From: Eubacteriales bacterium
GTDB taxonomy: Bacteria > Bacillota > Clostridia > Christensenellales > MB2-83
Reading direction: 5' to 3'
Length of the DNA stretch: 33,313 nucleotides
NCBI GenBank assembly: GCA_018385275.1
Contig: JAHAZM010000033.1
Coordinates: 1 to 33,313 of the forward strand
In this document: one piece after another, positions 15,308 to 24,500 of the stretch
Layout of the letters: each line of letters opens with the position of its first letter
Numbering within the stretch: the stretch's first letter is position 1
Translations under genes and position numbers: made by a program
The notes under the pieces: generated by a model
The model's input: the letters and a program-made list of their open reading frames with translations, nothing else
What the model was told of the DNA's origin: nothing
Databases searched by the model: none

Positions 15308-16876
15308 ATGAGATCCGAAGATTTACAGGAAGCCATCCAGCACGTAGATGAAGACCTGACCCGCGGCGCGCGCCGCAGAAAACCCCGCGTCGGCCTGATC
15401 GCGACGATCGCCGCCTCGGCCGCGGCCGTTCTGTTGGCCGTGGCGATCGTGCCCACGCTGAGTCCCGCGCTTAACCCGACCGGCTCGCCCGTTCCCGGAG
15501 TCGATCCGACCGCCGCGCCGGGCCCGACCTCGCACGTCTATCTCGACGGCGTGATCGGCGAGCGGAACCCGTCTTCCGACTCGTCGGGCGGCAGCTTCTT
15601 CGACGGGATCATTTCCGCCATCAAAGGCGGCGAAAAGAGCGTCCGCACCGGAGACGAGCCCATGCCCGCGCCGATGCCTCCCGGCGAAGCCGTCGACGGC
15701 GGCCGCGACGGATACTCCGGCGCGTACAACGGCCAGATCTCGGCCGGCACGCTGACAGCCGGACAGTGGCGCGACCGCGACGCCTGGGAAGCCTGGCTCG
15801 AGCTGGTCGAAGAGCATAAATGGACCTGTTTCAATCTGCATACCGAGCGCCGCGTGGCGGTGCGCGTCATCGACGAAACAGGCGCGGCCTGCTATAACGT
15901 GCCGGTGCGTCTGCTCGCCGGCGAAACGGTCCTCTTCTCCGCCCGCACCGACGTGACGGGCCGGGCCGACCTGTTCGTCTGCGTCGACGGAAAAGAGATC
16001 ACGCTCGACCGCTGCACAGTCGAGATCGCGGGCGAACCCTATTGCGGCCTGCTCGACGAGCCGATGAAGCGCACGACCGTCAACGGAAAGGACTCTTTCG
16101 AGCTGACCGCCGTCTGTGCTCCGACCGAGGACGTGAAACAGTTGGACCTGATGCTGATGGTCGACACCACCGGCAGCATGGGCGACGAGCTGGAGTATCT
16201 CAAAGCCGAGCTCATCGACATCGTCAGCCGCGTCGCGGAAAAGAACGAAGCGCTCTCGATCCGCGTCAGCGTCAATTTCTACCGTGACGAAGGCGACGAT
16301 TACGTCGTCAAATACTTCGATTTCCGCACCGACGTCAACGAGTGCCTCGAGCAGATCAAAGCGCAGAGATCCAACGGCGGCGGCGACTGGCCCGAAGCCG
16401 TCCATACCGCGCTGGACAACGCGATCGCGGGACACCAGTGGAGAAGCGAAGCCGTGAAGCTCTGCTATCTCGTGCTCGACGCGCCGCCTCATCCCGAAAA
16501 CGAGGTGCAGGGCGTGCAGGCCTCTCTGCTCAAGAGCCTGACCGCCGCGGCCGACCAGGGCATCCGTATCGTCCCCGTGCTTTGCTCCTGCTATGAAAAG
16601 GACACCGAGGGCTTCTGCCGCATCGTCGCGCTGCTCACCGGCGGCACCTACGTCTATCTGACCAACGACTCCGGCGTCGGATACGATCATCTCGATCCGA
16701 GCGTGGAAGCCGTCGAGGTCGAAAAACTCAACGACTGCCTCGTCCGCATCACGGCTGAATACTGCGGCCTGCTCGACCCCAAGCCCAATCCCACGGCCGA
16801 CCCGCAGAACCCGCGGCCCACGGCGACTCCGGCCCCGTACGACGAGCCTGTCATGGACACCGCCGATAAAGGCTGA
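15308..16876 (+). CDS. membrane-anchored von Willebrand factor A domain protein
   Basis: The product is 522 residues. A cytoplasmic N-terminus of about 28 residues (S-E-D-L-Q-E-A-I near the start, then a basic R-R-R-K-P-R) precedes one membrane helix at about 29-50. Outside follow a Pro/Gly-rich linker, an L-T-A-G-Q-W segment near 149, a carboxypeptidase-regulatory-like beta domain (about 183-245), and a vWA domain (about 277-485). The vWA metal site is intact at the start (D286-T-T288-G-S290). The C-terminus is a short Pro/Thr tail. The short cytoplasmic piece resembles the anti-sigma end of clostridial membrane proteins paired with ECF sigma factors. Likely role: sensing a ligand or stress outside and holding or releasing the upstream regulator. 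This pairing is inferred, not shown. Confidence 0.8.
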   Translation: MRSEDLQEAIQHVDEDLTRGARRRKPRVGLIATIAASAAAVLLAVAIVPTLSPALNPTGSPVPGVDPTAAPGPTSHVYLDGVIGERNPSSDSSGGSFFDGIISAIKGGEKSVRTGDEPMPAPMPPGEAVDGGRDGYSGAYNGQISAGTLTAGQWRDRDAWEAWLELVEEHKWTCFNLHTERRVAVRVIDETGAACYNVPVRLLAGETVLFSARTDVTGRADLFVCVDGKEITLDRCTVEIAGEPYCGLLDEPMKRTTVNGKDSFELTAVCAPTEDVKQLDLMLMVDTTGSMGDELEYLKAELIDIVSRVAEKNEALSIRVSVNFYRDEGDDYVVKYFDFRTDVNECLEQIKAQRSNGGGDWPEAVHTALDNAIAGHQWRSEAVKLCYLVLDAPPHPENEVQGVQASLLKSLTAAADQGIRIVPVLCSCYEKDTEGFCRIVALLTGGTYVYLTNDSGVGYDHLDPSVEAVEVEKLNDCLVRITAEYCGLLDPKPNPTADPQNPRPTATPAPYDEPVMDTADKG

Positions 16877-16895
16877 TCGCCCGCTTTCCCTCTGA

Positions 16896-16928
16896 CAAAA
16901 AGACCCCTCTGCGCAAGGGGTCTTTTGA
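16896..16928 (+). terminator. terminator after the vWA gene
   Basis: AGACCCCT/AGGGGTCT stem with loop CTGCGCA, A5 before and T4 after. It can also serve the convergent SLOG-type gene. Confidence 0.85.
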
Positions 16929-16935
16929 TTTTGAT

Positions 16936-17298
16936 TCAGATGCGGCAGACGCGCACCGTACAGCCGGCCGCTTCGGCAAAGCGGATCATGGAAGCCGTTC
17001 CTCGGCTCTGCCCGTCCCAGAAACAGATCACGATATCCGCGTCGGCGGCCATTTTCCGGTTGCGCAGCGGTCCTGCCACGCGTCCCGCGCTCCAGTCCGC
17101 CGGATAGAAGATCACCGGCCAGCCCCGCTCGCGGGCATATCGCTCGCCCAGCGCGTCGGCGCCGCGGCATTTTCCGCTCAGGATCACCGGTTCGTCCCCG
17201 GGAACAAGCAGCGGCTTTAACGTCTCGGTAATGAATTCTTCGGCAACAGTATAGTCCGTAAAACTTCTTGATCCCGCAATGACGATTTTTTTCTGCAT
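16936..17298 (-). CDS. DUF2493/SLOG-family nucleotide-binding protein
   Basis: The product is 120 residues. The ATG at 17298 sits 6 nt after GGAGGG; longer frames upstream lack a ribosome site. The SLOG/Rossmann pattern is clear: an opening V-I-A-G-S-R-S-F-T-D, then L-S-G-K-C-R-G-A-D-A-L-G with A-R-E-R-G-W, then G-P-L-R-N-R-K-M-A and a D-x-V-I-C-F-W-D-G segment. This family is related to the lysine decarboxylase-like and DprA folds and is thought to bind nucleotides or derivatives. Its role in the cell is not established. The protein is a single cytoplasmic domain, transcribed alone and divergently from the SDR gene. Confidence 0.85.
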   Translation of the reverse strand: MQKKIVIAGSRSFTDYTVAEEFITETLKPLLVPGDEPVILSGKCRGADALGERYARERGWPVIFYPADWSAGRVAGPLRNRKMAADADIVICFWDGQSRGTASMIRFAEAAGCTVRVCRI

Positions 17299-17317
17299 AA
17301 CAAACCCTCCATTTTCT

Positions 17318-17346
17318 ATTATACCCATGTGTTCCCATTTTGGCAA
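17318..17346 (-). promoter_or_regulatory. promoter of the SLOG-type gene
   Basis: On the minus strand TTGCCA (17346-17341), a 17-nt spacer and TATAAT (17323-17318). Confidence 0.75.
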
Positions 17347-17357
17347 GACATTTCTTC

Positions 17358-17387
17358 TTGCCTTCTCCGGGGACGGTGGTGTAGAAT
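17358..17387 (+). promoter_or_regulatory. promoter of the SDR gene
   Basis: TTGCCT (17358-17363), an 18-nt spacer and TAGAAT (17382-17387), diverging from the SLOG-gene promoter. Inverted repeats GGCAAGA (17342-17348) and TCTTGCC (17356-17362) overlap both -35 boxes. Confidence 0.6.
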
Positions 17388-17407
17388 AAAATCCGAGGTG
17401 AATCCCA

Positions 17408-18157
17408 ATGACGACAGCCATTATAACCGGGGCTACCAGCGGCATGGGCCGCGAGCTTGCCCGCCTGGCCGCCGCGGACTACGACGAACTTTGGATCACG
17501 GGCCGGCGCGGCGACGCGCTGACGGCGTTGGCCGAGGAACTCGGTCCGTCGCGCGCGGTCTGTCTGCCCCTCGATCTGACCGACCCGGCCGACCGGGCGC
17601 GCTTTCAGGCCGAACTGGAGGAGCGGCGTCCCGTGGTGGGTCTGCTGGTCAACTGCGCCGGTTACGGCAAGATCGGCCGTTTCGACGAACTTTCGCCCGC
17701 CGACGTCACAGGTCAGATCGAGCTCAACGACGCGGCGCTGACGGCGCTGACGAGGTTGACCGCGCCGTACCTGGGACCGGGCGCCCGCGTCCTCAACATG
17801 GCCAGCAGCGCGGCGTTCCTGCCGCAGCCGCGTTTCGCCGTTTACGCGGCGAGCAAAGCCTACGTGCTGTCGTTTTCCCGCGCTCTGGACCGCGAGTGGC
17901 GGCCCGGCGGACGCAGCGTGACGGCGGTCTGCCCCGGGCCTGTGGCGACGGAATTCTTCGCCGTGGCCGAATCGGACGGACACAGCATCGCCGCTTATAA
18001 GAAGCTCTTTATGGCCCGGGCCGACGTCGTGGCCGCGCGCGCTTACCGCGCCGCGATGCGCCGCCGGCGCGTCTACTGCCCCACCTTCGGCATGAAAGCC
18101 CTGCGTTTCGCGGCCAAACTGCTGCCGCACGGGCTGCTGCTCCGTTTCCTCGGCTGA
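17408..18157 (+). CDS. short-chain dehydrogenase/reductase (classical SDR)
   Basis: The product is 249 residues and cytoplasmic. The cofactor site T-G-A-T-S-G-M-G lies at 8-15, N-C-A-G at 82-85, and the catalytic set is S133 or S134 with Y146-A-A-S-K150. A T-G-R-R at the end of the second strand (R33 and R34) suggests NADP(H) preference. The P-G-P-V-A-T-E-F segment after strand six is typical of the YqjQ/DltE-like group of short dehydrogenases. The ATG follows GAGGTG. The substrate cannot be told from the sequence, and no neighbour points to a pathway. Confidence 0.9.
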   Translation: MTTAIITGATSGMGRELARLAAADYDELWITGRRGDALTALAEELGPSRAVCLPLDLTDPADRARFQAELEERRPVVGLLVNCAGYGKIGRFDELSPADVTGQIELNDAALTALTRLTAPYLGPGARVLNMASSAAFLPQPRFAVYAASKAYVLSFSRALDREWRPGGRSVTAVCPGPVATEFFAVAESDGHSIAAYKKLFMARADVVAARAYRAAMRRRRVYCPTFGMKALRFAAKLLPHGLLLRFLG

Positions 18158-18187
18158 TTGACAGAAGCCGGGAGTCGGCTATATAAT
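18158..18187 (+). promoter_or_regulatory. promoter of the apgM-like operon
   Basis: A perfect TTGACA (18158-18163), an 18-nt spacer and a perfect TATAAT (18182-18187), starting right after the SDR stop codon. Confidence 0.8.
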
Positions 18188-18222
18188 AACTTTATTCTAT
18201 AAAAGGAACCGCGATCGTCAAC

Positions 18223-19434
18223 ATGAAATATCTCGTAGTCTTATGCGACGGCATGGGGGATCTGCCGATCCCCGCGCTCGGCGGACGCACCGCCATGGAA
18301 GCCGCCGTCAAACCCCATATCGACCGACTGGCCCGCAGCGCGGAAGTCGGTCTCTGTGACACCAGCAACGGCAGAAAGCCCGGCAGCGACGTGGCCAATA
18401 TGATGGTGCTCGGGTACGACCCGCGCGTCTATCACACGGGACGTTCGCCCCTCGAAGCCGCCTCCATCGGCGTGCCGATGACGGAACGGGACGTGACCCT
18501 GCGCTGCAATCTCGTGACGCTCTCCGAAGAGCCCGACTATGAAGCGCGCACCATGATCGACTACAGCGCCGGTGAAATCTCCACCGGGGAAGCCGCGCGC
18601 CTCATCGAAGCGCTCCAGAGCGAACTGGGCACCGACGCGCGCGCCTTTTACGCGGGCGTGTCGTACCGGCATTGTCTGCTGCTGCGCGGCCGCCGCGCCG
18701 ACGGCTCGCGCCCGAATTTAGGCACCACGCCGCCGCACGATATTTCCCTGCAGAAGATCGCGGCGCATCTGCCGGCCGATCCGGAGCTGCTCCTCCTGCA
18801 GAAAGAATCCGCCCGCATCCTGGCCGATCACGAGGTCAACCGCGCCCGGCGCGCCGCCGGCAAACGCCCGGCCAACAGCGCCTGGTTCTGGGGCGAGGGC
18901 ACCAAGCCCCAACTGGCGGATTTTGCCGAAAAATACGGCGTGCGCGGCTGCATGATCACCGCCGTGGACCTGCTGCGCGGCATCGGCGTCCTGGCCGGCC
19001 TGACCAATATTGACGTGCCCGGCGCCACGGGCAATATCGATACGAATTACCGCGGGAAAGGTGAAGCCGCCATCCGGGCTTTCCGGGACGGCGCCGATTT
19101 CGTTTATATCCATATCGAAGCGCCGGACGAGTGCGGCCATCGGGGCGAGCCGGAGGCCAAAGCCGCCGCCATCGGCGACATCGACCGCTATATCGTCGGT
19201 CCCGTCGCGGACTACCTGGCCGCGTCGGGCGAAGCGCATAAGATCCTCGTCATGCCCGATCACTATACGCCCGTCAGTGCCCGCACGCACACGGCCGAGC
19301 CCGTTCCTTATATTATCTACGACTCCAGACGGCCGGGTCAGGGCGTCTCCTCCTTCACGGAGGCGGCCGCCGCCGCCACGGGCCGCTTCGTGACCGTCGG
19401 CTATACGCTGATGGATAGGTTTATCAAAGAATGA
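18223..19434 (+). CDS. ApgM-type cofactor-independent phosphoglycerate mutase-like enzyme
   Basis: The product is 403 residues of the alkaline-phosphatase superfamily, archaeal-type phosphoglycerate mutase branch. The first metal motif is L-C-D9-G-M-G-D; the active-site Ser lies in P-G-S55-D-V-A-N-M. Late metal ligands lie in E-A-P-D-E-C-G-H and M-P-D-H-Y-T-P-V with a following T-H-T. The insert domain fits the family. In this family some members interconvert 2- and 3-phosphoglycerate, while others act as homoserine kinases in amino-acid synthesis (reported for Bacteroides). The sequence alone does not decide, and no threonine genes are adjacent. AAGGAA sits 14 nt before the ATG, a long gap. 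The stop overlaps the next start by four bases. Confidence 0.85.
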   Translation: MKYLVVLCDGMGDLPIPALGGRTAMEAAVKPHIDRLARSAEVGLCDTSNGRKPGSDVANMMVLGYDPRVYHTGRSPLEAASIGVPMTERDVTLRCNLVTLSEEPDYEARTMIDYSAGEISTGEAARLIEALQSELGTDARAFYAGVSYRHCLLLRGRRADGSRPNLGTTPPHDISLQKIAAHLPADPELLLLQKESARILADHEVNRARRAAGKRPANSAWFWGEGTKPQLADFAEKYGVRGCMITAVDLLRGIGVLAGLTNIDVPGATGNIDTNYRGKGEAAIRAFRDGADFVYIHIEAPDECGHRGEPEAKAAAIGDIDRYIVGPVADYLAASGEAHKILVMPDHYTPVSARTHTAEPVPYIIYDSRRPGQGVSSFTEAAAAATGRFVTVGYTLMDRFIKE

Positions 19435-20519
19435 ATACCGTCGTACATAAATTCCTGACTGTTGTGAGCGCGCTGCTGCTGGTGGCGTTTTTCGGTCTGC
19501 TCATCTTCGACTCTCTCGGCGCCCGCGCACAAACGCACGTACGTCCGACCGATCCCCCCTCCGTCCGGACCCGGACTCCGGTGCCGACGCGCACGCCGAC
19601 TCCTACGCCGACGCCGACTCCGACGCCCACGCCGACGCCCACGCCGACCCCGACGCCCCCGCCCACGCCGACGCCCACACCCACGCCCGTGCCCACGCCC
19701 ACGCCCACACCCACGCCCGCGCCGCCCTATCTGGCACAATCTTTCCTGCTGCCGGAGGGGGATACGATCGGGACGCGTTTCGCGCTTCCCGACGGTTACG
19801 AGCGGATCGAATACGAGCCGGACAGCTTCAGCGCCTACATGCGGTCTCTGCCGCTCAAGCCTTACGGTTCACCCGTCACGGTCTATTCGACGGGAAAGAC
19901 CGACGCCTCCTACGCCGTTGCCGGCGTGCTCGACCGGGCGCTGCTCAACGCCGACGAACAATGCGCCGACGCGGCTCTGCGCACCTGGGCGGAGTACCTT
20001 TACGCGGCGGAGCGCTACGACAAGATCAGCTTTACGTTCAATACCGGTTTCGTCTGCTCCTTCTCCAAATGGAGCAGCGGCTATCACGTTGCTTACGGCT
20101 CCGGCCGTTTCTCCTGGGTCCGCGATACGAGCTGCGATACGTCGCGCGCGTCGTTTGAGCGTTATCTCAAATGCGTGTTCGAGTGGGCCTACACGGGCAA
20201 TCTGGCCCGCGACGGCAAAGCCGTATCCCTGTCGGATCTGCGCGTAGGCGACCTGTTCAACAAAGCCGGCTCCGGTTCGCTGGGTCACGCGGTCATGGTA
20301 GCCGATATGGCGCGCAATCCCGAGACCGGGCACGTGATCTTCCTGCTGCTCCAGGGCAGCACGATCACAGTCAAAGGCAAATACTCGGGCGTGAGCGTCC
20401 ACGTGGTGCTCAATCCGCTCTCGGCGGCGGGCAGTCCGTGGTTCAGCGCCGATTTCACCCGGCTCTATACCACGTCGAGCTGGTATTTTACGACGGCGAA
20501 TCTGCTTCGTCTCAACTGA
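19431..20519 (+). CDS. DUF4846-like surface protein with Thr-Pro stalk (copy 1)
   Basis: The product is 362 residues. Its ATG overlaps the apgM-like stop (ATGA), so translation is probably coupled. A membrane anchor or uncleaved signal (about 8-28) is followed by a Thr-Pro repeat stalk (about 47-98) and then a globular domain. The domain shows the DUF4846 pattern: P-D-G-Y-E-R, S-F-S-A-Y-M-R-S-L-P-L-K-P, N-A-D-E-Q-C-A-D-A, R-x-W-A-E-Y-L-Y, then L-G-H-A-V-M-V-A-D-M and G-S-P-W-F near the end. DUF4846 has no settled function. It is extracellular and tethered. A second, stalkless copy follows 66 nt downstream. Confidence 0.8.
   Translation: MNTVVHKFLTVVSALLLVAFFGLLIFDSLGARAQTHVRPTDPPSVRTRTPVPTRTPTPTPTPTPTPTPTPTPTPTPPPTPTPTPTPVPTPTPTPTPAPPYLAQSFLLPEGDTIGTRFALPDGYERIEYEPDSFSAYMRSLPLKPYGSPVTVYSTGKTDASYAVAGVLDRALLNADEQCADAALRTWAEYLYAAERYDKISFTFNTGFVCSFSKWSSGYHVAYGSGRFSWVRDTSCDTSRASFERYLKCVFEWAYTGNLARDGKAVSLSDLRVGDLFNKAGSGSLGHAVMVADMARNPETGHVIFLLLQGSTITVKGKYSGVSVHVVLNPLSAAGSPWFSADFTRLYTTSSWYFTTANLLRLN
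19568..19725 (+). repeat. Thr-Pro-coding low-complexity repeat
   Basis: Near-hexameric units (ACGCCG, ACGCCC, ACTCCG) encode the Thr-Pro stalk of the first DUF4846-like protein. The codons vary between ACG/ACT/ACA/ACC and CCG/CCC/CCT, so the repeat is imperfect. Confidence 0.9.
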
Positions 20520-20531
20520 TCCGTTTACCTG

Positions 20532-20560
20532 AAAAGCGTCGACCTGAAAGCGGCGCTTTT
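20532..20560 (+). terminator. weak hairpin between the DUF4846 copies
   Basis: AAAAGCG and CGCTTTT flank a 15-nt loop, followed by TG. It may lower read-through between the two copies, but it is a weak terminator at best. Confidence 0.35.
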
Positions 20561-20585
20561 TGTTTCCCGCGAAAGGAGGCTCCCC

Positions 20586-21443
20586 ATGAAACGACCGCGC
20601 CCTTTTCTGCTCGCGGTGATCTGCGTCGCGGCGCTGGCCGTTCTGGCCGTCCTCGTCCTGTGGCCGTTTCCGAAAGCGCGCGTTTTCCTTGATCCGTCGG
20701 GCATGACGGTCGGCACGCGTTTCCTGCCGCCGGCGGGCTTTGTACGCGACGAATACGAGCCCGGCAGCTTCAGCGCCTATGTGCGCGATCTCCCGCTGGA
20801 AAGCGTCGGCACGCCGGTGCGGGTGTTTCTCAGTGGGAACCGGGGCCCCTATGACTCCGACGGCGTGCTGGCCCGCCCGCTGCTGGCCGCCAGCGAGCAG
20901 TGCGCAGACGCGGCGATCCGCACCCGGGCGGAATATCTCTACGCGGCGGGACAATTCGGTTCGATCCGCTTTGAATTCAACACCGGATTCGTCTGCGACT
21001 TCGCGACGTGGAGCGACGGCCGACGGGCCGTCTATGCCGACGGCGCGTTTTCCTGGGTCGACGACGAAACCTGCGACGCGTCGCGCGCGTCGTTCGAGCG
21101 CTATCTGCTGTTCGTATTCGAATGGGCCTACACGGGCAATCTGTCCCGGGACTGCGAGCGCGTGCCTCTGGCGGAACTGCGCGCCGGCGACGTGTTCAAC
21201 CGGCTCGGCGCCGACGGTCAGTTAGGACACGCGGTCATGGTGGCCGACGTGGCCCGCGACGCCGACGGCCGCGTCGTGTTTTTGCTTCTGCAAGGAAACA
21301 CGGTAACCGTCGGCGGCCGCTATTCGGGCGTGAACGTCCACGTGCCGGCCAATCCTCTTTCCGCGACCGGCAGTCCGTGGTTCCCGGCCGAAGACCTGCC
21401 CGCGATCGGTTTTTCGGCCGACGACCTGCTGCGCTTTTCCTGA
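20586..21443 (+). CDS. DUF4846-like membrane-anchored protein (copy 2)
   Basis: The product is 285 residues with the ATG at 20586 behind AAAGGAGG. A signal or anchor (about 9-28) leads straight into the same domain as the preceding gene. Shared landmarks are E-Y-E-P-G-S-F-S-A-Y, E-Q-C-A-D-A-A-I-R, R-A-E-Y-L-Y-A-A, F-N-T-G-F-V-C, S-R-A-S-F-E-R-Y-L, V-F-E-W-A-Y-T-G-N-L, G-H-A-V-M-V-A-D and T-G-S-P-W-F. The Thr-Pro stalk is absent, so this copy would sit closer to the membrane. The high similarity points to tandem duplication. The function is unknown. Confidence 0.8.
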   Translation: MKRPRPFLLAVICVAALAVLAVLVLWPFPKARVFLDPSGMTVGTRFLPPAGFVRDEYEPGSFSAYVRDLPLESVGTPVRVFLSGNRGPYDSDGVLARPLLAASEQCADAAIRTRAEYLYAAGQFGSIRFEFNTGFVCDFATWSDGRRAVYADGAFSWVDDETCDASRASFERYLLFVFEWAYTGNLSRDCERVPLAELRAGDVFNRLGADGQLGHAVMVADVARDADGRVVFLLLQGNTVTVGGRYSGVNVHVPANPLSATGSPWFPAEDLPAIGFSADDLLRFS

Positions 21444-21459
21444 AACAATCCCTCCTTTG

Positions 21460-21488
21460 TTGAAATTCCCTCTTTCCCGTGTTAAAAT
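21460..21488 (+). promoter_or_regulatory. promoter of the large secreted esterase gene
   Basis: TTGAAA (21460-21465), a 17-nt spacer and TAAAAT (21483-21488). GGAG lies 8 nt before the ATG at 21507. Confidence 0.75.
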
Positions 21489-21506
21489 GGATATGGAGTT
21501 GATGAT

Positions 21507-24500
21507 ATGAAAAAATTGATCCCCCTTCTGGCGATCCTGCTGTGCGCCTCGTTCCTGTTCGCGTCGCTGGCCGTAGCGGACATCGTCGTGGGCGAAGACA
21601 CCGCCACCGGTTTCGGCCCGATCCATACGCCGCAGCCCGCGACGCCGAAGCCCGCTCCTACGCCCGCCCCGAAACTCGCCTCTTTCACCGTGCGGAATAC
21701 GCTCGACTCGTGGACGAACGTGAGCTCGATCACGACGTCGTATACCTCCAGCTCGACCGGCACGCAGAGCGCGGCGCTCCTCAATGAAAACGGCGACAAG
21801 CGCGTCCGCGTCACAAATACCCACGCCGACACGCTCGAGATCCTGCGCTTCGGCACGACCGGGCTCGGAAACCCGCGCAGCGTGCTGGGACGCGATCCGT
21901 TCGGCGTAGGCTTCCGCGTCCGCACCGGCGACGCGGCGGTCAGCATCGGACTGAGCGTCGCACCGGAAGCCACCGATCACGCGACCTGTACCACGCGCTA
22001 TCTGTACGATACCGACGGACGTCTCGTCGCCTCGGGCGGCGGGATCCTGATCCCGTCCGATTTCGAAGGCTATTTCGTCATGGGTCGCGGCGGCGGCTGG
22101 AACGTCAACGTCGCCCAGTATCTGCTCTGGACCAGCGTGGACGTCGACGGCGGCTGGTTCGACGTCGACGATTTCGGCTGGTTTGCCGACGATCCGGACA
22201 ATCAGGGCGTCGCCCTCTCCGGCGCCGTCACCGTGCCCGGCATGGCCGACGTTCCCGTCCTGGCCGAACTGAAGAGCGGCGAAACCATCGTCTCCCGCGC
22301 GACCGGCGTCGGCGGCTACACTCTTTTCCACGTTCAGCCCGGCGACTACGTCCTGACCCTTTCAGCCGAAACCTGCGCTCAACGCGCCTATCCGGTCTCG
22401 ATCGCGAACGCGGACCGGACGCTCGACGCCGTGCTGTGGCGGTTCGGGGACCTGAACGGCGACGGCCGCGTCAACGCGACGGACAATACGCTCCTGCTGC
22501 GCCATATCAAGGGCACGCAGAGCCTGACGGATTACGCGCTGGCCTGCGCGGACATCACAGGCGACGAGCGCGCCAACGCCTCGGACAACACCGCCCTGCT
22601 CCGCCATATCAAAGGCACCCGTCCGCTCTATACGACGCCCGTGCTCGCCGCGCCCAGCGCGCAGGTCGACCAGGCCGACGAATACGCCTATATGTGGTTC
22701 CGCAGCGGCGCGGACGCGTCCTCGGACCGTCAGCTTTACGTCAAGACCGGCCGGTACGGCTTCGGCTTCGACACGAACGCGATCCGTTTCACGCGCCTCG
22801 GCGCGGCGGCCGGTAATGCCGAAGACGATCTCGTCCTGTCCGACTCGGTCGTCGACGCCATGCACGCCGCGTCCTCCTCTCTCATCGTTTATACCGGCTC
22901 GACGGCGCACAGCCTCGTGACCGGAAACGGGTACGATACCACGCGTATCGTGACGATGGGCTCGGAACGGCAAAGCTTCTATACCGACTCGATCTCCGTT
23001 TCCGGCGTCAGCGGCCTCAACGCCCGCGTGGAGGTCAACGCCCTGACGGATTATTTCTCGGTTTACTACGACGTGTCCAGCTCGACCGAAATCAACAATC
23101 TGCGCTTTTCCCTGTCCTTCAATACCGGCAACAGCGCGCTGACTACCGCGACCTGGTACCGCAACAACCCGTCGTCCGGCATCCTGACGCTGTCCGGCGG
23201 CGGCGAAGCGGTCACCTTCGTCCTGCCGGCCAAAAACGACGGCGTCTCGCGTTCGCTGACGATATCGTCGGCCGGCGTCGTCATGGTCAATACGTCGTAT
23301 CTGACCTCTCCGGCCCGCACGACGCAGACACAGTTGATGAAAAAGCGCACCTACGCCGTCGGTCTCATCGTCATCCCCGGTCTGAACGACCCGGCCGCGG
23401 CGGCTTATCTGCTTGACCCGGCCTCCGCCGTGCTTTCGGCCGAGGAACTCGCGCCCGTCGCCGGACGGCTCCGCACCGAATACGACGCGCTGACGGGCAC
23501 GTACGACGTGACGCTGAGGGCCGGCGGTTTCTCGGGCGACCTGTTCAGCCCGACGCTGGAGCGCGTGCTGCTTTCAGCCGTCAACGCGACCGCCGCGCCG
23601 CGCCGCCTGCACGTGATGCTGACGCACCGCGCCAACGAAGCAGTCAACGTCGTCGGCGGCGTGCCCATGCTGCGCGACACGGACGGCGTGCCCACCGGCA
23701 AGACCGTTCAAGTCTCGAAAAACTGGCACGCCAAGGCGGAAACGCCCCTCCTCTACGACAGTCAATGGCAGCGCTTCTATCTTTCGCTGGCCCTGCCCGG
23801 CAGCGACAGACCCGTGACCAACGAGTTCACCGTCGCCTACCAGACCTGGGGCGGCGCGCTGGCCGCGTCGCACACCCAGCTTTGCCTCATCGGCTGGTCC
23901 AGCGCCACGGCCCTGCAATGGGACGAGGCCGCCGTCGGCGCCTATACCGAAACCATCTGCTTCGCGCCCGACTCGGGCAACACCTCGTTCATCAACGACG
24001 TGCGCGGCGTGCTTGTCAAAACCAACGGTGCGGTCTCCGGCTTTGCCAGCAACGTCGGCGGCGGCGATTTCCTGCTCTATATCACGCCGTCCGGCAACCG
24101 TATCACGGCCAAAGACCTGCGCACGCGCTATCTTTCGCACGGACCCAATCTGAGCGTCGTGACCTACACGGGCCGCACGACCGACGACTCGATCTCGTTC
24201 GTTTATACGGTCAAGGTGTGCCGCGGCAACGACCTCACGCGCGTGTATCTGAGCTTTGATTATTCGTTCCTGAAAGCCGTCAGCGCCCGCACGCTCAGCC
24301 TGTTCTGCTACGGCACGGAAAAATACAACGAAAGCGGATTTACAGGTTTCGCCGTCGGCAACTCCGCCGGTCTGGTCAAGGAGTATACTTCCTCCGAGCT
24401 TTCTCAGGGCACGAACACCTATTCGTATCAATACGTGACCGGCTTCGTTCCTCTGACGGGCGACGATCCGTGGCTGAGCTGGACCGGCACGCGCTCCGGC

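Noticed and set aside
16036-16800. Repeated Y-C-G-L-L-D motif at two places in the vWA protein (about residues 245 and 488)
   Set aside because: Two short matches in different structural contexts are not enough to claim a repeat or a modification site.
15323-18130. A 935-codon open frame on the minus strand
   Set aside because: It spans the vWA, SLOG and SDR genes in antisense or shifted frame and crosses a terminator and two promoters; composition artefact.
19568-19725. CRISPR-like array
   Set aside because: The repeat unit is about 6 nt with no spacers and lies in frame within a surface protein gene.
19401-19739. Gly-Val or Gly-Arg repeat proteins on the strand opposite the Thr-Pro stalk
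   Set aside because: They are the antisense reading of the low-complexity stalk DNA, with no ribosome site.
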